Part shown: positions 23,225-35,368 of the stretch, one piece after another
How positions within the stretch are numbered: position 1 is the first letter of the stretch
How the letters are laid out: every line of letters starts with the position of its first letter
Origin: Hofstenia miamia
Taxonomy: Eukaryota; Xenacoelomorpha; Acoela
Length of the DNA stretch: 64,000 nt
Direction of reading: 5' to 3'
Assembly: GCA_004352715.1 (NCBI GenBank)
Contig: SCFE01000067.1
Coordinates: forward strand, 538,596 to 602,595
Translations under genes and position numbers: made by a program
Notes under the pieces: model-generated
Told to the model about the DNA's origin: nothing
Database searches by the model: none
What the model saw: the letters and a program-made list of their open reading frames with translations, nothing else

Positions 23225-23690
23225 CGGTCTGCTATATTTGTGGGCAATTTAACACTCCAAAACAAAGGCAGTACAGTACTGCTTTTGTACGAAACGTCGA
23301 TGTATATGTAGCATATTTCGGCATTCTTTTGGACGACCAAGACAAATCATGGCGCCTAATTGTGTTTGCGGGTCTTGTGGAGAATCTGCGCCAATGGATC
23401 ATGATAAAAAGGAAGAAAATTGCATTTGCCAATTTTTTGGTGAGTGAGAACCATTGGATCACATCAGTGACTGCTACTTCTGCATCGTAAATATCACTAG
23501 CATGGGGAAGAAAAATAAGTCATCGGTTGATTACCCTAACCTCAGTTCGGCGCGACTTCCAATTTCTCATTCAGATGATCTGCCAATTCCCAAGTTGTAT
23601 GGCGACATGGATACTCAGTGGATTTGCGTGAGTTTTATGAGGTTACGAAGCTTTTGTTGTGGCAGATTGATTATGCCAAAAACACGTGGC
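23225..23690 (+). pseudogene. Decayed Cys-rich protein of a dispersed invertebrate repeat family
   Basis: A first frame reads VCYICGQFNTPKQRQYS and YFGILLDDQDKSW. After frame losses come VENLRQW, then DHISDCYFCIVNITS, VDYPNLSSARLPISHSDD and LPIPKLY. I know this order (CYxCGE-PKQR, FGxKLxDQDKxW, HxxDCYFC, YPxLPSAxRPxxH) from many uncharacterised predicted proteins scattered through arthropod and other invertebrate genomes. They are probably transposon-linked. The paired cysteines suggest zinc binding. At least two one-base losses and stops make this copy dead. Function unknown. Confidence 0.55.
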
Positions 23691-23709
23691 TCAAATACAG
23701 CTATCTGAA

Positions 23710-24978
23710 GATGATTACTATTCTACTTTGCCTACAAGGTGGCTATACTAAGTACCCATGTTTTGCGAACGTTTTCTCCAATTGAAAACGTGAATTTTCC
23801 AAATTTCTAGAGTTTTCTGATTTTACAATAGTTAGATTTCAAAAGAATTGAAATATTCCAGTAAGATATTTAGAATCAATATATTATTTTTACGCAAGAA
23901 TGAGGGGTATTGATTCACATAATTCTATAAAATAGTTGCTTCTCATAAGTAGTATAAAAGAAACAAGAATAGGATATTTTTGCAAAATCAAGAGATATTC
24001 TTTATGAAATTCCAAAAAATCCTGACCCGATGAAGTGTTTTTGACTTGATATTCGGAATCAGCATGCTTGAATTATATAGATGCACCTCATTTCATTAAG
24101 ACAACAGAAAAAAAGGTTTTAAATGCAGACCGGTGTTATTAGCACATGGCCTCCAAATATTTCCCTTCTCTGAAAATCGCCGGATCATGGCTAAATAAAT
24201 TTAAAAATCACAGATTGAGCAAGGGGATGCAGTCTACCCCCACCCACAAACTAATTCACAGCAAAACTTTAATCCTACGATTGAAGAACAACTCAGATGT
24301 TATTTACTTCAAAAGTTATGGCTCCATATTGTTAATCTGCAAAATTATTTACATGAAGGTAATTTATTTAAATAAAGAGGCTTAGCTACTTTTTTGCAGA
24401 TCCTAAATCAAGCCTGTGAACGTAAAATTGCATTGGACATTCATCAATAACAAATAATATTAAGTAAAATTAGGCATAGGAATGGTTTTCCACTGCTAAG
24501 ACATTCATTCAGCGGTTGAAATGAATATTATTAACAAAAATGTTTAATAAAAAAGTAAGTATCGAAGGAAATAGCTTTGAACAATTTCAGCTTTAAAGTT
24601 TTAATAGCTTCGATAAAGCAATAAACTCAAATGTCCATTTCCACAAATTATATAAAACCACAGTGCTTAAAATAGAACATTAATAAACTTCACATTTCAA
24701 ACTCCGCTAGACAAGAGGCAAAACTTACCACGATTGGTGTCAATATTGAAATTTCTCTGAACATTTTATAAAAAAATATATTCTTTATAACACAATGGTT
24801 TCACTCTCTATTATAAACATTTTCAGCATGACACAACTAACTTTTACAATAATAATGTCTAATTATTACAAATATTTTTTCGAAGGATGCAAAGGCAATG
24901 AACATAATTGTGTATGTACTCCTACGGGGAGTATTACATTTTTCAGAAATTTGTTTAAATGGTCGCACTTGGGTTGGA
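23710..24978. other. Intronic or intergenic AT-rich stretch
   Basis: No gene was recognised. Confidence 0.45.
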
Positions 24979-24986
24979 TCAAGTAC

Positions 24987-25375
24987 AAGGGTTGGCAAAA
25001 AAGTGTATCTTTTACAAAAAAATGTTTTAAATGTTTAAAACATTTTAAACGTATAAAACAATGTTTTTTGCTCTTAGACAGGTAAACCAAAAGGTACTAA
25101 AATTTTACTGAAAACAAATAGTAACACACATTGAATTATGATAAACATATCAAAATTTATTTTCTGTTGCATACACGTAAACAAGCGCAAGTTTAATAGT
25201 TTTTGCGCTAGAAAATCAGTTATAAAAATGGACGAAACCAAAAAATTATGTTCCAAACTTTCCATAAAGTACTAAATAAATTTTAAAAAAACACTTAAAA
25301 ATAATTGCAAAGAGTTGTTTTAAACAGTGTTTAAAGATGTTTTAAATAGGTCGTGTTGAAAATATGCCAACCCTG
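24987..25375. mobile_element. hAT-like MITE, 389 bp, TIR (C)AGGGTTGGCA
   Basis: The left end AAGGGTTGGCA and the right-end complement CAGGGTTGGCA form the TIR. Outside lie TCAAGTAC (24979-24986) and TCAAGAAC (25376-25383), an 8 bp target duplication with one mismatch. Inside are several TTTAAAAC/GTTTTAAA palindromic words. The length of the duplication and the CAGGG start fit hAT. There is no transposase, so it is non-autonomous. Confidence 0.65.
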
Positions 25376-25383
25376 TCAAGAAC

Positions 25384-27660
25384 AATTATTTATAACACAA
25401 TGTGTGTTAACGATGTAAAGAAGTTAAAGGCAGAAATACACCCATTCCAAGGAGAGAGCGGACCGTTAACAGTTTCAAAACTCACGCGGTAAATGAAATT
25501 TCTTAACAGAATGAAATGTTTTGTCATATTTTTAGGAACAGCCAACTGATTTTATGGACAAGAGTCTATTTGGTCCAAGAAAATTATGAGTGGTTTGGTT
25601 CGAATTAAGATTCTTTTGAAGTTCGCACTAATATGGAACACCTTGAAGAGAATTTCATGGCTCATTTAATTGTTTAAATTTGCTATTAATACGAATTTTG
25701 CATAAGAACAACTTCCTAATGTGACTTAATATGTTAGTTAAATTAATGTAATACCAAATATAAACCATTGAAAATTACGCAAGACCTGTATTTGGTAGAT
25801 AACATCAAATCATACAAATTCTAATGTTCTCATTGATATTGTTATAAAGTAAGCTTAATTGTTGATGAAGAGTTTTACGACAAAACATGCATAACATGCT
25901 AAGAAAATGCAGCAGGAAAAACAAAAACTCTTAGTTTTCCCACAACGATTTCCGTGTTTGCAGCAAAAATGGAACAGTCTAAATTTTTCTATGTTGCAAT
26001 TTAAATGAGATCAATTTGTCATTCATCGCCAATTTAAGGACAGGAGAACAACAAATTACGGCATAGCATTTAATATCAGTACAATTTGTTAACGTCAAAG
26101 GAAGCAAATCCTAGTGGTTCCTAGTACTTTACATTTGCAACTGCATATCACATGGGACATTTTCTATATCAAATCGTGATCATACTAAAAAGCGTAGCCG
26201 GTCTGTAAAATAACTATCGTGTGAAAAGGTGAAAAGTAATTGCAAAAAATTATTATTAGCAGTGTTTTGATATATTCTCAATTCATTTAAATTTATTATG
26301 ATAGTGATGCACGAAGTGTGCATCACCAAAGTACGTAGGTTTTCTAAAGTTTTTATACTAGTTAGTCCACTTTCTCATATCACAAGTTTCTCAAACAAAT
26401 AGTCAAATCCTACAAAGGTTTAGATTCGACTACACTACAGGCTGGGCGGTTGGCGAAAATAAAAAATGTCGGCTTGTTTCCATCCTAATAGGTTGTCTAT
26501 TTTCATGTTAAGTCCATTCAATTCATTTTATATCTTTGATATAAATTACTTATATTGTTAGGTGAATATTTATGTAAACTGCACGTTTCAAATACTTATT
26601 TTTTAAACATTTATACGATTTCAAAAATATATGAATAGCTAAAAATGCGTTTAAAACATATACTCAGTGAAGGGTTAAGTTGCACAGAATATAATATTTT
26701 TGAAACAAACAGATTAAATATTTAGCTAGTAAATTTTTCAGTAAAAATGCCACTTAAATTTAGTTAATTAAAGAGCAAAGTTGAACAAGCCCTACGACGT
26801 GGCTTCTTATGTAGATAACTGACAGACAGCTCTATTCTGAGGAAAGTCTATACAAGAAACAGAAAGAGTAAGGTTGTAAATTCAACTATTATTATTATTT
26901 TTGCATAGTATTTCGAAATTTAAGTCTAAGTGAAAGCAATATTTGAGAGAAATTAATATTGGATGTTTTTTAATAAAATAATGGAATGAAAGTGAGCTGG
27001 TTGTTTAACACCGCAGTAGACAGTCAGGAACGTGATCATGACTAATGTTTAATATAGCACACAAAGTATCTTCATTAATTGATTTAAAAGCAAAATAACA
27101 AAGATATGTGCAAAGTAAAGTCAATTGGTTTATTATACAGTCGACGAAGTAAAGACTTCAAAGACCATTTAAATGAAAACGATAAACGAAAAGCTATACA
27201 CTTTTGCTGTGGGGAATGATGATGCCAAACCCTCATTAATAATAAATGAGGGTTCACTGATGCAATTAAGTGAAAATCATTCACATGAGCTGATCTGTAA
27301 CTGTTTAGGAACGGAAGGTTTTCTACTAATTATTACACGTTTGAAAGTTTACTCTTAAAATCATGTTATCGCTCTAGAGAGTATATAATTCTTTACATAT
27401 GCGCTTGTTTATGAGTGATCAATTAACTATTCAATACGCATTCGTGAGGGTAGAGTATGAGGCCTATTTAATGCATCACCCGAAATGGTCTCCCGTCACC
27501 TACAGTTGAGATGTAATTATAGTGACTCCACTTCCCAATAAACCATTTCAGTGGTAATCACGTGCAGTACACGTGGAGAACAACAAGAACGTTAGTGGAA
27601 ATCACGTGGAAGACACTAATTAGTAATATTTGTAAATGTATATGCAATGCAATTTACGCA
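25384..27660. other. Intronic or intergenic stretch with one strong small hairpin
   Basis: No gene is seen. A perfect hairpin GTGATGCAC-GAAGT-GTGCATCAC stands at 26304-26326. The short ORFs near 27173 are unrecognised. Confidence 0.45.
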
Positions 27661-27666
27661 GAAACC

Positions 27667-28040
27667 TCTTTTGACTATTAGTCAAAATATTTGACTATTA
27701 GTCAAATTTTTTGACTAATAGACAAAAGAATGCAAAACCGCAATTTTGAATATAGTCAAAAGACTAACCGTGTGGCACCCCCTTTAAGATGAAAGTGCAA
27801 AGTTATTTAAAATCAAAATCCCATTTTCTTTCAAAATTACAATAAGTTGACTATTCGGGGGTGCCACACAGTTAGTCTTTTGACTAATAGTCATTTTCAA
27901 ATAGAACACTTTCTATTTTATATTTTCACTAATCGTAAACCGCAAAAGTCACTTTTTGGGGGTGCCACACGGTTAGTCTTTTGACTATAGTCAAAAAAGT
28001 TTTTTGACTATAGTCAAAAGACTAATCGTGTGGCACCCCC
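27667..28040. repeat. Cluster of palindromic GGGGGTGCCACACGGTTAGTC repeats (foldback element)
   Basis: A unit of about 32-41 bp starting GGGGGTGCCACACGGTTAGT and running into GTCTTTTGACTATAGTC occurs four times. It is reversed at 27751-27782, forward at 27857-27892, forward at 27958-27997 and reversed at 28000-28040. The last two make an almost perfect 83 bp palindrome with one arm mismatch. Further GACTATTAGTC words fill 27667-27722. TTAA follows the right-hand end directly. It looks like a nested or rearranged MITE with TTAA preference; the superfamily is unproven. Confidence 0.8.
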
Positions 28041-28552
28041 TTAAGTGCATTAAAATGGCATTATTCTCGTATATAACGGGTAAAAATCTTAAAAAATTAC
28101 TATCATGAATACAAAAATATATGTGCAGCAATATTAAGAAGGATCCTGTATTTTAGTTCGTTAAATGTTTTGATAGATTGCGATCAAAATAAATTGAAAT
28201 GGTAAATATTAAATTACATATTTTGCTAAAGATATTCCCATGCAAAAGTAGTAGCTATCTAATTCTATTTTTAATAAGTTTTGCATATTCGCGAAACTAG
28301 GCCGTGTACGCGATTTACGACATTTACTGACATTCATGAGCGATAAGCTAAGATGTGCAAGTGGGTCAGCAAACTGTCATGAAAACCGGTAGCAGAGAAA
28401 TACAAAACACTCAACGCAATAACTTAAAATTGGAATGCGATTTCACAAGCGCCAAAACAATATAACATCGCAAATATTTGCCTTAAACTAATTATACAAC
28501 TAAATGAGTTCAAAGATGCTATTCTCATAATAGGTAATAAAAGAAATCTTAC

Positions 28553-28745
28553 AAGGCCACGGTTTTCACTTTCAAGCGTTAAACTTCGCTTCTGAAGCTC
28601 ATGTGAAACTGATTCTAAATGCTGAGCTTTTTGTTGAAGTTGTGCTTTAAGGGAAGATATCTCATCAACGAGTGTGTATGTGATGTGCTGAAGTTTGTTT
28701 TTATCATCAGCGGTTTCATCAAGACTGGCTTGTAGTTCTTGAAGT
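28553..28745 (-). CDS. Coiled-coil protein (CCDC154-like), exon 4
   Basis: Acceptor TATATGTAG (AG at 28747-28746), donor GTAAGA at 28552. It encodes LQELQASLDETADDKNKLQ, then SLKAQLQQKAQHLE and SHELQKRSLTLESENRGL, a heptad-rich coiled coil. Entry phase 2 joins the CG left by the preceding exon to make an Arg codon. It exits in phase 0. The flanking minus ORF extends beyond both sites only by reading intron. Confidence 0.75.
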
Positions 28746-29356
28746 CTACATATATATGAATGAATTCCACATTTAAGCATACATGAATATGTGGATATAT
28801 TAACTTTTTGTAAACAATGTGCATTTAAAATTCTAATTACAAATTTATATTTATGTGATCTTACGATTCCGCATTGTAATGATAATTGAAGTAATATAAA
28901 AAAGATATACTCATATATGGGTATCATAAAGTTACCGTGTTGATCTCCAAATTAACTACAGATTAGAGTCACAAAGGGCGTATATATTATTATAAAATAT
29001 TCGCCAGGATCATAAATTTCATTTCAGCATAATTAAATTAAATGAATAGTCACGATCATGAATATCACAAATATACAAATCGTTATTTACAAAGTTGCAA
29101 ATTAGCAGATTTTAAAATATATTGTATTATATCAAAATGAATTTAAGAATCAATCTATTTTGTAAATTTTAGAATATAATTGGCAAAACAATTTTGTGGA
29201 TAGTAGCATAGAATTTAACTCGTTGTAAAAGAATAAACAAAAATTTATTAGGACTAAAAAATAATCTCATTACTGAAAATATCAAAATGTTTAATAAAAT
29301 GGTTTTCGTGTGATTCACAATTGATTGAACAGTTGTGGAATTCGTAAATGAGATAC

Positions 29357-29472
29357 CGATTTGCATATGATCCATTCTTGGAAATCACTTCTTGTTGTGA
29401 TGAAGAGAGGTTTTGTTCGATGCGTTTCACTTGAGTCAATAAGCCTCCAACAGCAGTTTGGCCAGCGTCAAT
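29357..29472 (-). CDS. Coiled-coil protein (CCDC154-like), exon 3
   Basis: Acceptor TCATTTTAG at 29474-29473, donor GTATCT at 29356. It encodes IDAGQTAVGGLLTQVKRIE followed by QNLSSSQQEVISKNGSYANR. The LTQVKRIEQ-LSSSQQE stretch recalls the repeat-like segments of CCDC154. Phase 0 entry and phase 2 exit agree with both neighbours. An earlier GT (after QQE) is a possible alternative donor. Confidence 0.7.
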
Positions 29473-29512
29473 CTAAAATGAAAAAATTTGAGAACAACGT
29501 AAAAAATACTAC

Positions 29513-29709
29513 TTTTCCTTCTGCTTGCTGCAAACGATTGCCAATTTGTGCGACGTATTCATTGGTTAAACGAATGGTCTCTGCAACTTTCTGGCGATCG
29601 TAAAGATCTTGCCTGGAAAAGTCTTCTCTGCGTTTTGAAGAAAGCTTCTGTTCACTTTGCAAGCGCATTACTTCATCCAGCAAAGTGCGATGACTTTGTT
29701 CCATAGCAG
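29513..29709 (-). CDS. Coiled-coil protein (CCDC154-like), exon 2
   Basis: Acceptor TTTTTATAG at 29711-29710, donor GTAGTA at 29512. It encodes AAMEQSHRTLLDEVMRLQSE, QKLSSKRREDFSRQDLYDR and QKVAETIRLTNEYVAQIGN, then RLQQAEGK. The LLDEVMRLQSE core is what suggests the CCDC154 family, a poorly characterised metazoan coiled-coil group; the match is from memory. Entry phase 1 completes an Ala codon with the last G of exon 1, and exit is phase 0. Confidence 0.75.
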
Positions 29710-29854
29710 CTATAAAAAATTTTATGCTACAACATTTCAAATAAATGTATAATTGTTTATATGTATATATACATATATATTCGCCGTTTGTAATTTATAC
29801 AGAATTTATATTCGTCATTTATAATCATTTTCATATATATACGCCGTTTGTAAC

Positions 29855-30284
29855 AATATTCGTCGTTTGTAACCAAAATTTTTTTTTATATTAAGGAAGT
29901 TGCAATTTTAACAGTTTCTTAATCATATGCATTACACTAGTGCCTATTCCTTATTAGAGAGAATGCCTTCCATAGTTGATTATATTCTTGTGTACACAGA
30001 AAACTCGAAAGTCTTGAACTTCAATAACCATATAATATTGTTAAGTACATACTAATCAAAGGTATTATACCATATCCTATAAATCTTTAAAGAAATTTAG
30101 TAGATGTAGTTTTTAATGGAAGCTAATGAACTAGGTTCGAAGTCGCAAAAAAAACAAAGTAGTCTCTATAGCCTATGCATCTTTAAAGGACTTTAGTAAA
30201 TGTAGTTTTTAATTTGGGAGCTAATGAACTAGGTGTGAAGTTGATCCATGCATTTTTGCTGAGAAATTACAAACGACGAATATT
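29855..30284. mobile_element. 430 bp MITE with TIR AATATTCGTCGTTTGTAA
   Basis: Perfect 18 bp inverted repeats AATATTCGTCGTTTGTAA lie at the two ends. Related words (CGCCGTTTGTAA) occur outside at 29782, 29842 and 30437, suggesting a larger or nested element. The interior carries two tandem units of about 90 bp, at about 30075 and 30165, both with TGTAGTTTTTAAT and GCTAATGAACTAGGT. It lies in the first intron of the coiled-coil gene. Confidence 0.6.
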
Positions 30285-30455
30285 TGTGAAAACCAGAAAA
30301 AAAATTTTTTTTTTCATTATAAATTTTTAGACCCATTAATCAAGTAGGATATATTGTTGAGAGGGTACTTAAATACACTAACTGAAAAAATTCGAAAATT
30401 TTGCATTCTCCTCAATTTTAAACCCCAAAAAGGCGATTCGTCGTTTGTAACAGTC

Positions 30456-30855
30456 NNNNNNNNNNNNNNNNNNNNNNNNNNNNNNNNNNNNNNNNNNNNN
30501 NNNNNNNNNNNNNNNNNNNNNNNNNNNNNNNNNNNNNNNNNNNNNNNNNNNNNNNNNNNNNNNNNNNNNNNNNNNNNNNNNNNNNNNNNNNNNNNNNNNN
30601 NNNNNNNNNNNNNNNNNNNNNNNNNNNNNNNNNNNNNNNNNNNNNNNNNNNNNNNNNNNNNNNNNNNNNNNNNNNNNNNNNNNNNNNNNNNNNNNNNNNN
30701 NNNNNNNNNNNNNNNNNNNNNNNNNNNNNNNNNNNNNNNNNNNNNNNNNNNNNNNNNNNNNNNNNNNNNNNNNNNNNNNNNNNNNNNNNNNNNNNNNNNN
30801 NNNNNNNNNNNNNNNNNNNNNNNNNNNNNNNNNNNNNNNNNNNNNNNNNNNNNNN
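30456..30855. other. Assembly gap (400 N) next to (TA)n
   Basis: Exactly 400 N, followed by a (TA)n microsatellite. Confidence 0.9.
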
Positions 30856-30889
<34 letters not shown>

Positions 30890-31097
30890 ATTATATATAA
30901 ATATATATCGTTGAAATTATAATGTGGTGTTTCTATGCTACGTACCTCTATGCTAAATATATTTATGCTCTAGTGAATACTGGTTCATTAATAGCAAAGC
31001 ATGAATATTTTGGGATTCCCTCTAAATCCCTCAGAAATTTCGGAGGACTTCCCAAAATATTTGCATTTTCATTAGAAAAAAGCATGTATATATATTA

Positions 31098-31500
31098 GAG
31101 ATGAATGCGGTGCGGTAATACCGCGGTAGCGCTTTACACAATTGCGGTGGTTAGCGGTAGAATTAAAACAATTTGCGGTAGCATAAAAGTTATACAGATA
31201 ACATGTTTTGTCTTAAGATTTAAATCTCTAAGTATTTCTCAAAAAACTGTTTCTGACGCAAAACAAACAGATTTCACATACAAAATACTAAAAGTAATTT
31301 TTACATATTTTATGGATAATTTGATACTACCCTAATGAAATTGAATTAAATCACAAAATACCTAAGAAATTGACTGTAAATTTTTCTATGAATAATCCAT
31401 AATCCAAAAAAAATTCAGAAATTTAAATATTTTCTTACGAAGATAACAATAGCCATTGTTGCGGTATACCGCGGACATTGCGGTGGTTAGCGGTGAAGAT
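31098..31500. repeat. GCGGT-rich repeat, probable hAT-type fragment
   Basis: GATGAATGCGGTGCGGTAAT followed by ACCGCGGTAGC at 31100-31135, and TTGCGGTATACCGCGG at about 31460, are each followed by a copy of GCGGTGGTTAGCGGT. The palindrome GCGGTATACCGC and the AGAGATG start recall hAT termini with subterminal repeats. The right limit and target duplication are unclear. Confidence 0.4.
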
Positions 31501-32964
31501 TTTTCTCAACGATAGCAGTAATTTTAAGAACCTGTATATATATAGATAAGAATTTGAAAAATAGATGTGAAATATGTACAACAAACAATAAAATGCATAA
31601 CAGAACACTGGCAAACCTAAATTGTGTTCGCTTTCTTTAAAGCTCAATATGAGACAATAACATTAATAGGAATTAAAAATTAGAATATTCGAAGCAACTG
31701 TCCGAGCAAACTGCTCAAAAAATAGCTAAATTTTAAAAGGTACTCTGAAATGTCTTAAAACATCATTGTATTGTGAAAAAAACGTGAATTATTACCAGAG
31801 TTGAAGAAAATTTGAGAAAAGCAATTTAAATTAGTAAAAACAAAACAAATCGAGTTAAACTATTAAACTGAATATATACAGTAAAATTGGCACATGACAA
31901 CCAAAAAAATCCCCAGCCCAAATCTTTCCAATTTAATGCAATAGTCTTAAAACAACCTTTTGCATATCTAACAAACTTCGGTGGTCTCTGGAACACAAAC
32001 ATTTTTTTATAAAATTGTTTGGTATTGCGAACTTTTAATTCTATTCATGTTTGCCTTTAAGATTAGTGTACATTTAGCACTAAACATTGCAGTTCCCTAA
32101 ATATTAGGGTTATTGTTTACTACACATATATTTTGTGAAAATACATTTTGGAATCTTGCCGGTTTTTATAACGATCATTTTTATAGTGACAATGTTGGCT
32201 GTCTACCTTATGTGGTCAAAACAAAACAGCAATTCTACTGTAGTTATTTCCAAGGCGTATTACATGTAAACTAAGAACTTTGAAAAAGATTATCTTGAGA
32301 TTGAGAAAAATGTTACTTTTAGTGACTTAACGTATTTTAATGTATGTAAACAATCAATATCTAGCCTTGAGCTATTAAAAAGCACACAAATATAATGCAC
32401 AGCATTTTCAGAATTGAAATGTCTGTTGTTCTGAAGAAGCCTTAGTTGAGTTAAAAATTTATGTATTTGTGCTAATACAATATATTACTTTATACTTTTT
32501 AGATACATATATTCTTAGTTGTAACTCACTTATTCATTTTTGAAGCAACAATGCCTGAATTATTTGTGACGTGATATTATTAATAATGTTGAATTATGTT
32601 AATTTAGCGGTCATTATCGATTATTAATTTAAAGTGCTTATGTATTATATTGTCTTTTTCATCGTTTTACGCCAGAACATAAAAGTATGCACAATTTCTT
32701 TAAAAATGGATATTGGCAAAAAGTGACCATAATCTTGGAAAATTTAACTTTTGGTAACTTAGTAAATTTTGAACTACGTAGGTCGTTTCCCTAAATTTTA
32801 AACAGTAACGAAGTAACTACAAGATAATGTAACTTCACCCAGCCCTTGGAGGGCAGTATTAATATCGTAATAAAATATATGTAACAGTAAGATAATTCAA
32901 TTAATTGACATTCCCAACATCATGCCGACATTTTTTTCTAACTTTGTTACACTAATTATGTACA
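31501..32964. other. Intronic AT-rich stretch
   Basis: No gene or element was recognised; it lies within intron 1 of the coiled-coil gene. Confidence 0.45.
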
Positions 32965-33300
32965 ATGTCTCAGCTAAGTGATTTTAATGACGGTTTTTGT
33001 ATTATTTGAATAGGAACATCCTACATGGAGCGTTGAGAAATGCACCGAAATGATACCAACTTTTTGGTGCACCCAGAATCTAAAAACAAGCGCAAAGTGA
33101 ATACGGGTGCAGCTAAGAAATGCGATTCAACATTCAATCTGTCCATCACTTAGCTATTACAAAGTGGTAATTTCAGCCAACAGCACATAGCCAGCGGCTA
33201 AAGATGTATGTAAAAAGGAATCGTATGCATAATTGAATGATTTGAAGTGTGGTTTTTCGACGAGTCAACAGTAAACCTGAATACTTCAGTCAAACGTCAA
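32965..33300 (+). pseudogene. Decayed Tc1-like transposase fragment
   Basis: It begins MSQLSDFNDGFCII, similar to the usual MxQLxDFxRG start of one Tc1 branch. After stops and a shortened middle comes VWFFDESTVNLN, which resembles the first catalytic block (VxFSDESxFNLN). It has several stops and no visible inverted repeats. It is a weak but ordered match. Confidence 0.35.
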
Positions 33301-35368
33301 AATGAACCGCTCCACATAGCTGTCAATATTAAGACCGTCTTAGGATATGAATCTATGACGCCGGCTAAACAAGAGGGCCATCCTGTGTCCATTTCTAGGC
33401 TTTATTTCCAAAAATACAAAAATCACAATAATTCGAGTTTTAAACAAGAAACATTGAGTGTTTTTTGTGAACCTATGGTTGTGAAGAAACAATTAAAATA
33501 AAAATGATAATTTAACTTAGTTTTCAGGGGTCTTAAGAAAAAATCTATATTGAAGAATTACTCCAAAAATAAATCACAATAATTTGGATTTCAAAATAAA
33601 ATAGAGAAATCTTTTAATAAAATTGAATAAAATTCCACAGCTTAATTTTTCCATAATAGATAAAATGTGTATCCACTTTTTTTATAAACTTCGACTTTTG
33701 ATGTTTATGATTTCCAAATACATTATTCAAAATGATAATCTGATTCTCTGACAAATCTTCGTTCAATTCAAATACCTTTTTAATCTTCGTAAACAAGTTT
33801 GCTATAGATGCTGTACCCATACTACATTCAAGATCTACTTCAATAAAGATAGTATACAGTTCATATTCACTTATGGAACGTTCTTGAGCGGTAATATCTT
33901 CTAAAAATGTGGTAACTTCACAGCAAAATTAACTATTCGAGAATTATAGATTGCAAAAAACTAATGTCAATGAATTCTCCACACCAAAATTGTCAGGAAA
34001 AGTACACTTGTACACTATCTGCAAGACTATATTGGAGATATTTAAAGCTCTGTTTACATCAGAAAAAAAAGATAGCATGAATCAATTAATAGGATCATCG
34101 TTATGATGTAGCTGTATCAAGTAGTTATTTTTCATTACAAAAATCATTTTTAAGGTATTGAATAAACCACTAAATAAAAAATGTACTAATCTAAAATGTA
34201 ACTAATCATACACCCAAATAAATAATACACTACATTCTTACATGCAGTAAATACAGGCGAAAATCAAATTCAGAAGAAACAAAACTCATTGATGACTTAA
34301 TTTTGCTCTGAAAGGATCCTCATTATGCATTTTTAACATATTCTATACAGATAATATAATGATACAATTTTTGATGGACAATTTTGCTTTTTCTAGTATT
34401 CAGTCCTAATTCCATACAAGAATTTTACATTATAACGATAGTAGGCAAAATATCCATAAGCTTTAGATCGAATTTTTTGATAATTTGCATTTTTATTGTT
34501 TATTGATAGAGTCATAACTAAAACAAGAAAACAAGAATTTTAACCAGTGTCCACGTGCCAATAATCGCAGAATTAATGGTGAAATAAAACTTTTGAAAGA
34601 GAAAATTAAAAACAGCATCGGGGATAAGTGCAACACCAACCAGAGTGAATAAACAATTTGAAAAATAACGATCAAAACCATTAGATATCTATATCAAAAA
34701 TGTCTATCGGGAAAAAAGCAATGAGAATACCGAATCCATATCAAAATAACTATAAGCAGTTTCGAACAATAACTATTACAACGATGTTTTGACTACATAT
34801 TGCTCTCTTTCTATACAAATATATTTACAAAGATTTTAGATCGATAGCAGTTCGCCTATAAAAAAGCTAGTTCAACAACAGATGTACTGTTATATTTAAT
34901 TGAAAAAATAGTGAATACTATGAATATTAAAAAATAAAAATAGTAGATTGCTTTCCTGGACAATAGCAGTGCTTATAACACTGTATTGCAGAATAAAATC
35001 GGCAACACAATCAAGTTGCAATCGTCATAGATGGCAAATATGATTAGTGAATATCTAACGAAATTTAATCAGTGCGTACATTATGATAACAAAACTTATT
35101 CTGAAAGTATCTGGAAGATCAATGACAGTTATGTTATTAATACACTTCACAGACGATATACGAACTAACCGAATTACTTACCTTATATAATTTTGTGAAC
35201 TGTAGAAAGAGTAAGAAACAATATATATGCAGAAGATTATGAAAAATGTCATGTACACTGCATATGATTTCATTTATAAATGGTTATAAGAGACATAGTT
35301 AATGAAAACCAGTGTAGAATATATCTGAATTTTCTAATTTAAAACCTAATTTACAGATATATTCTCAC
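33301..35368. other. Intronic AT-rich stretch
   Basis: Short ORFs only (33247-33501, 33614-33820, 34493-34681), none recognised. Confidence 0.45.

Noticed and set aside
33247-33501. 84-codon plus ORF as a gene
   Set aside because: Its start overlaps a decayed Tc1-like catalytic block and the rest is unrecognised.
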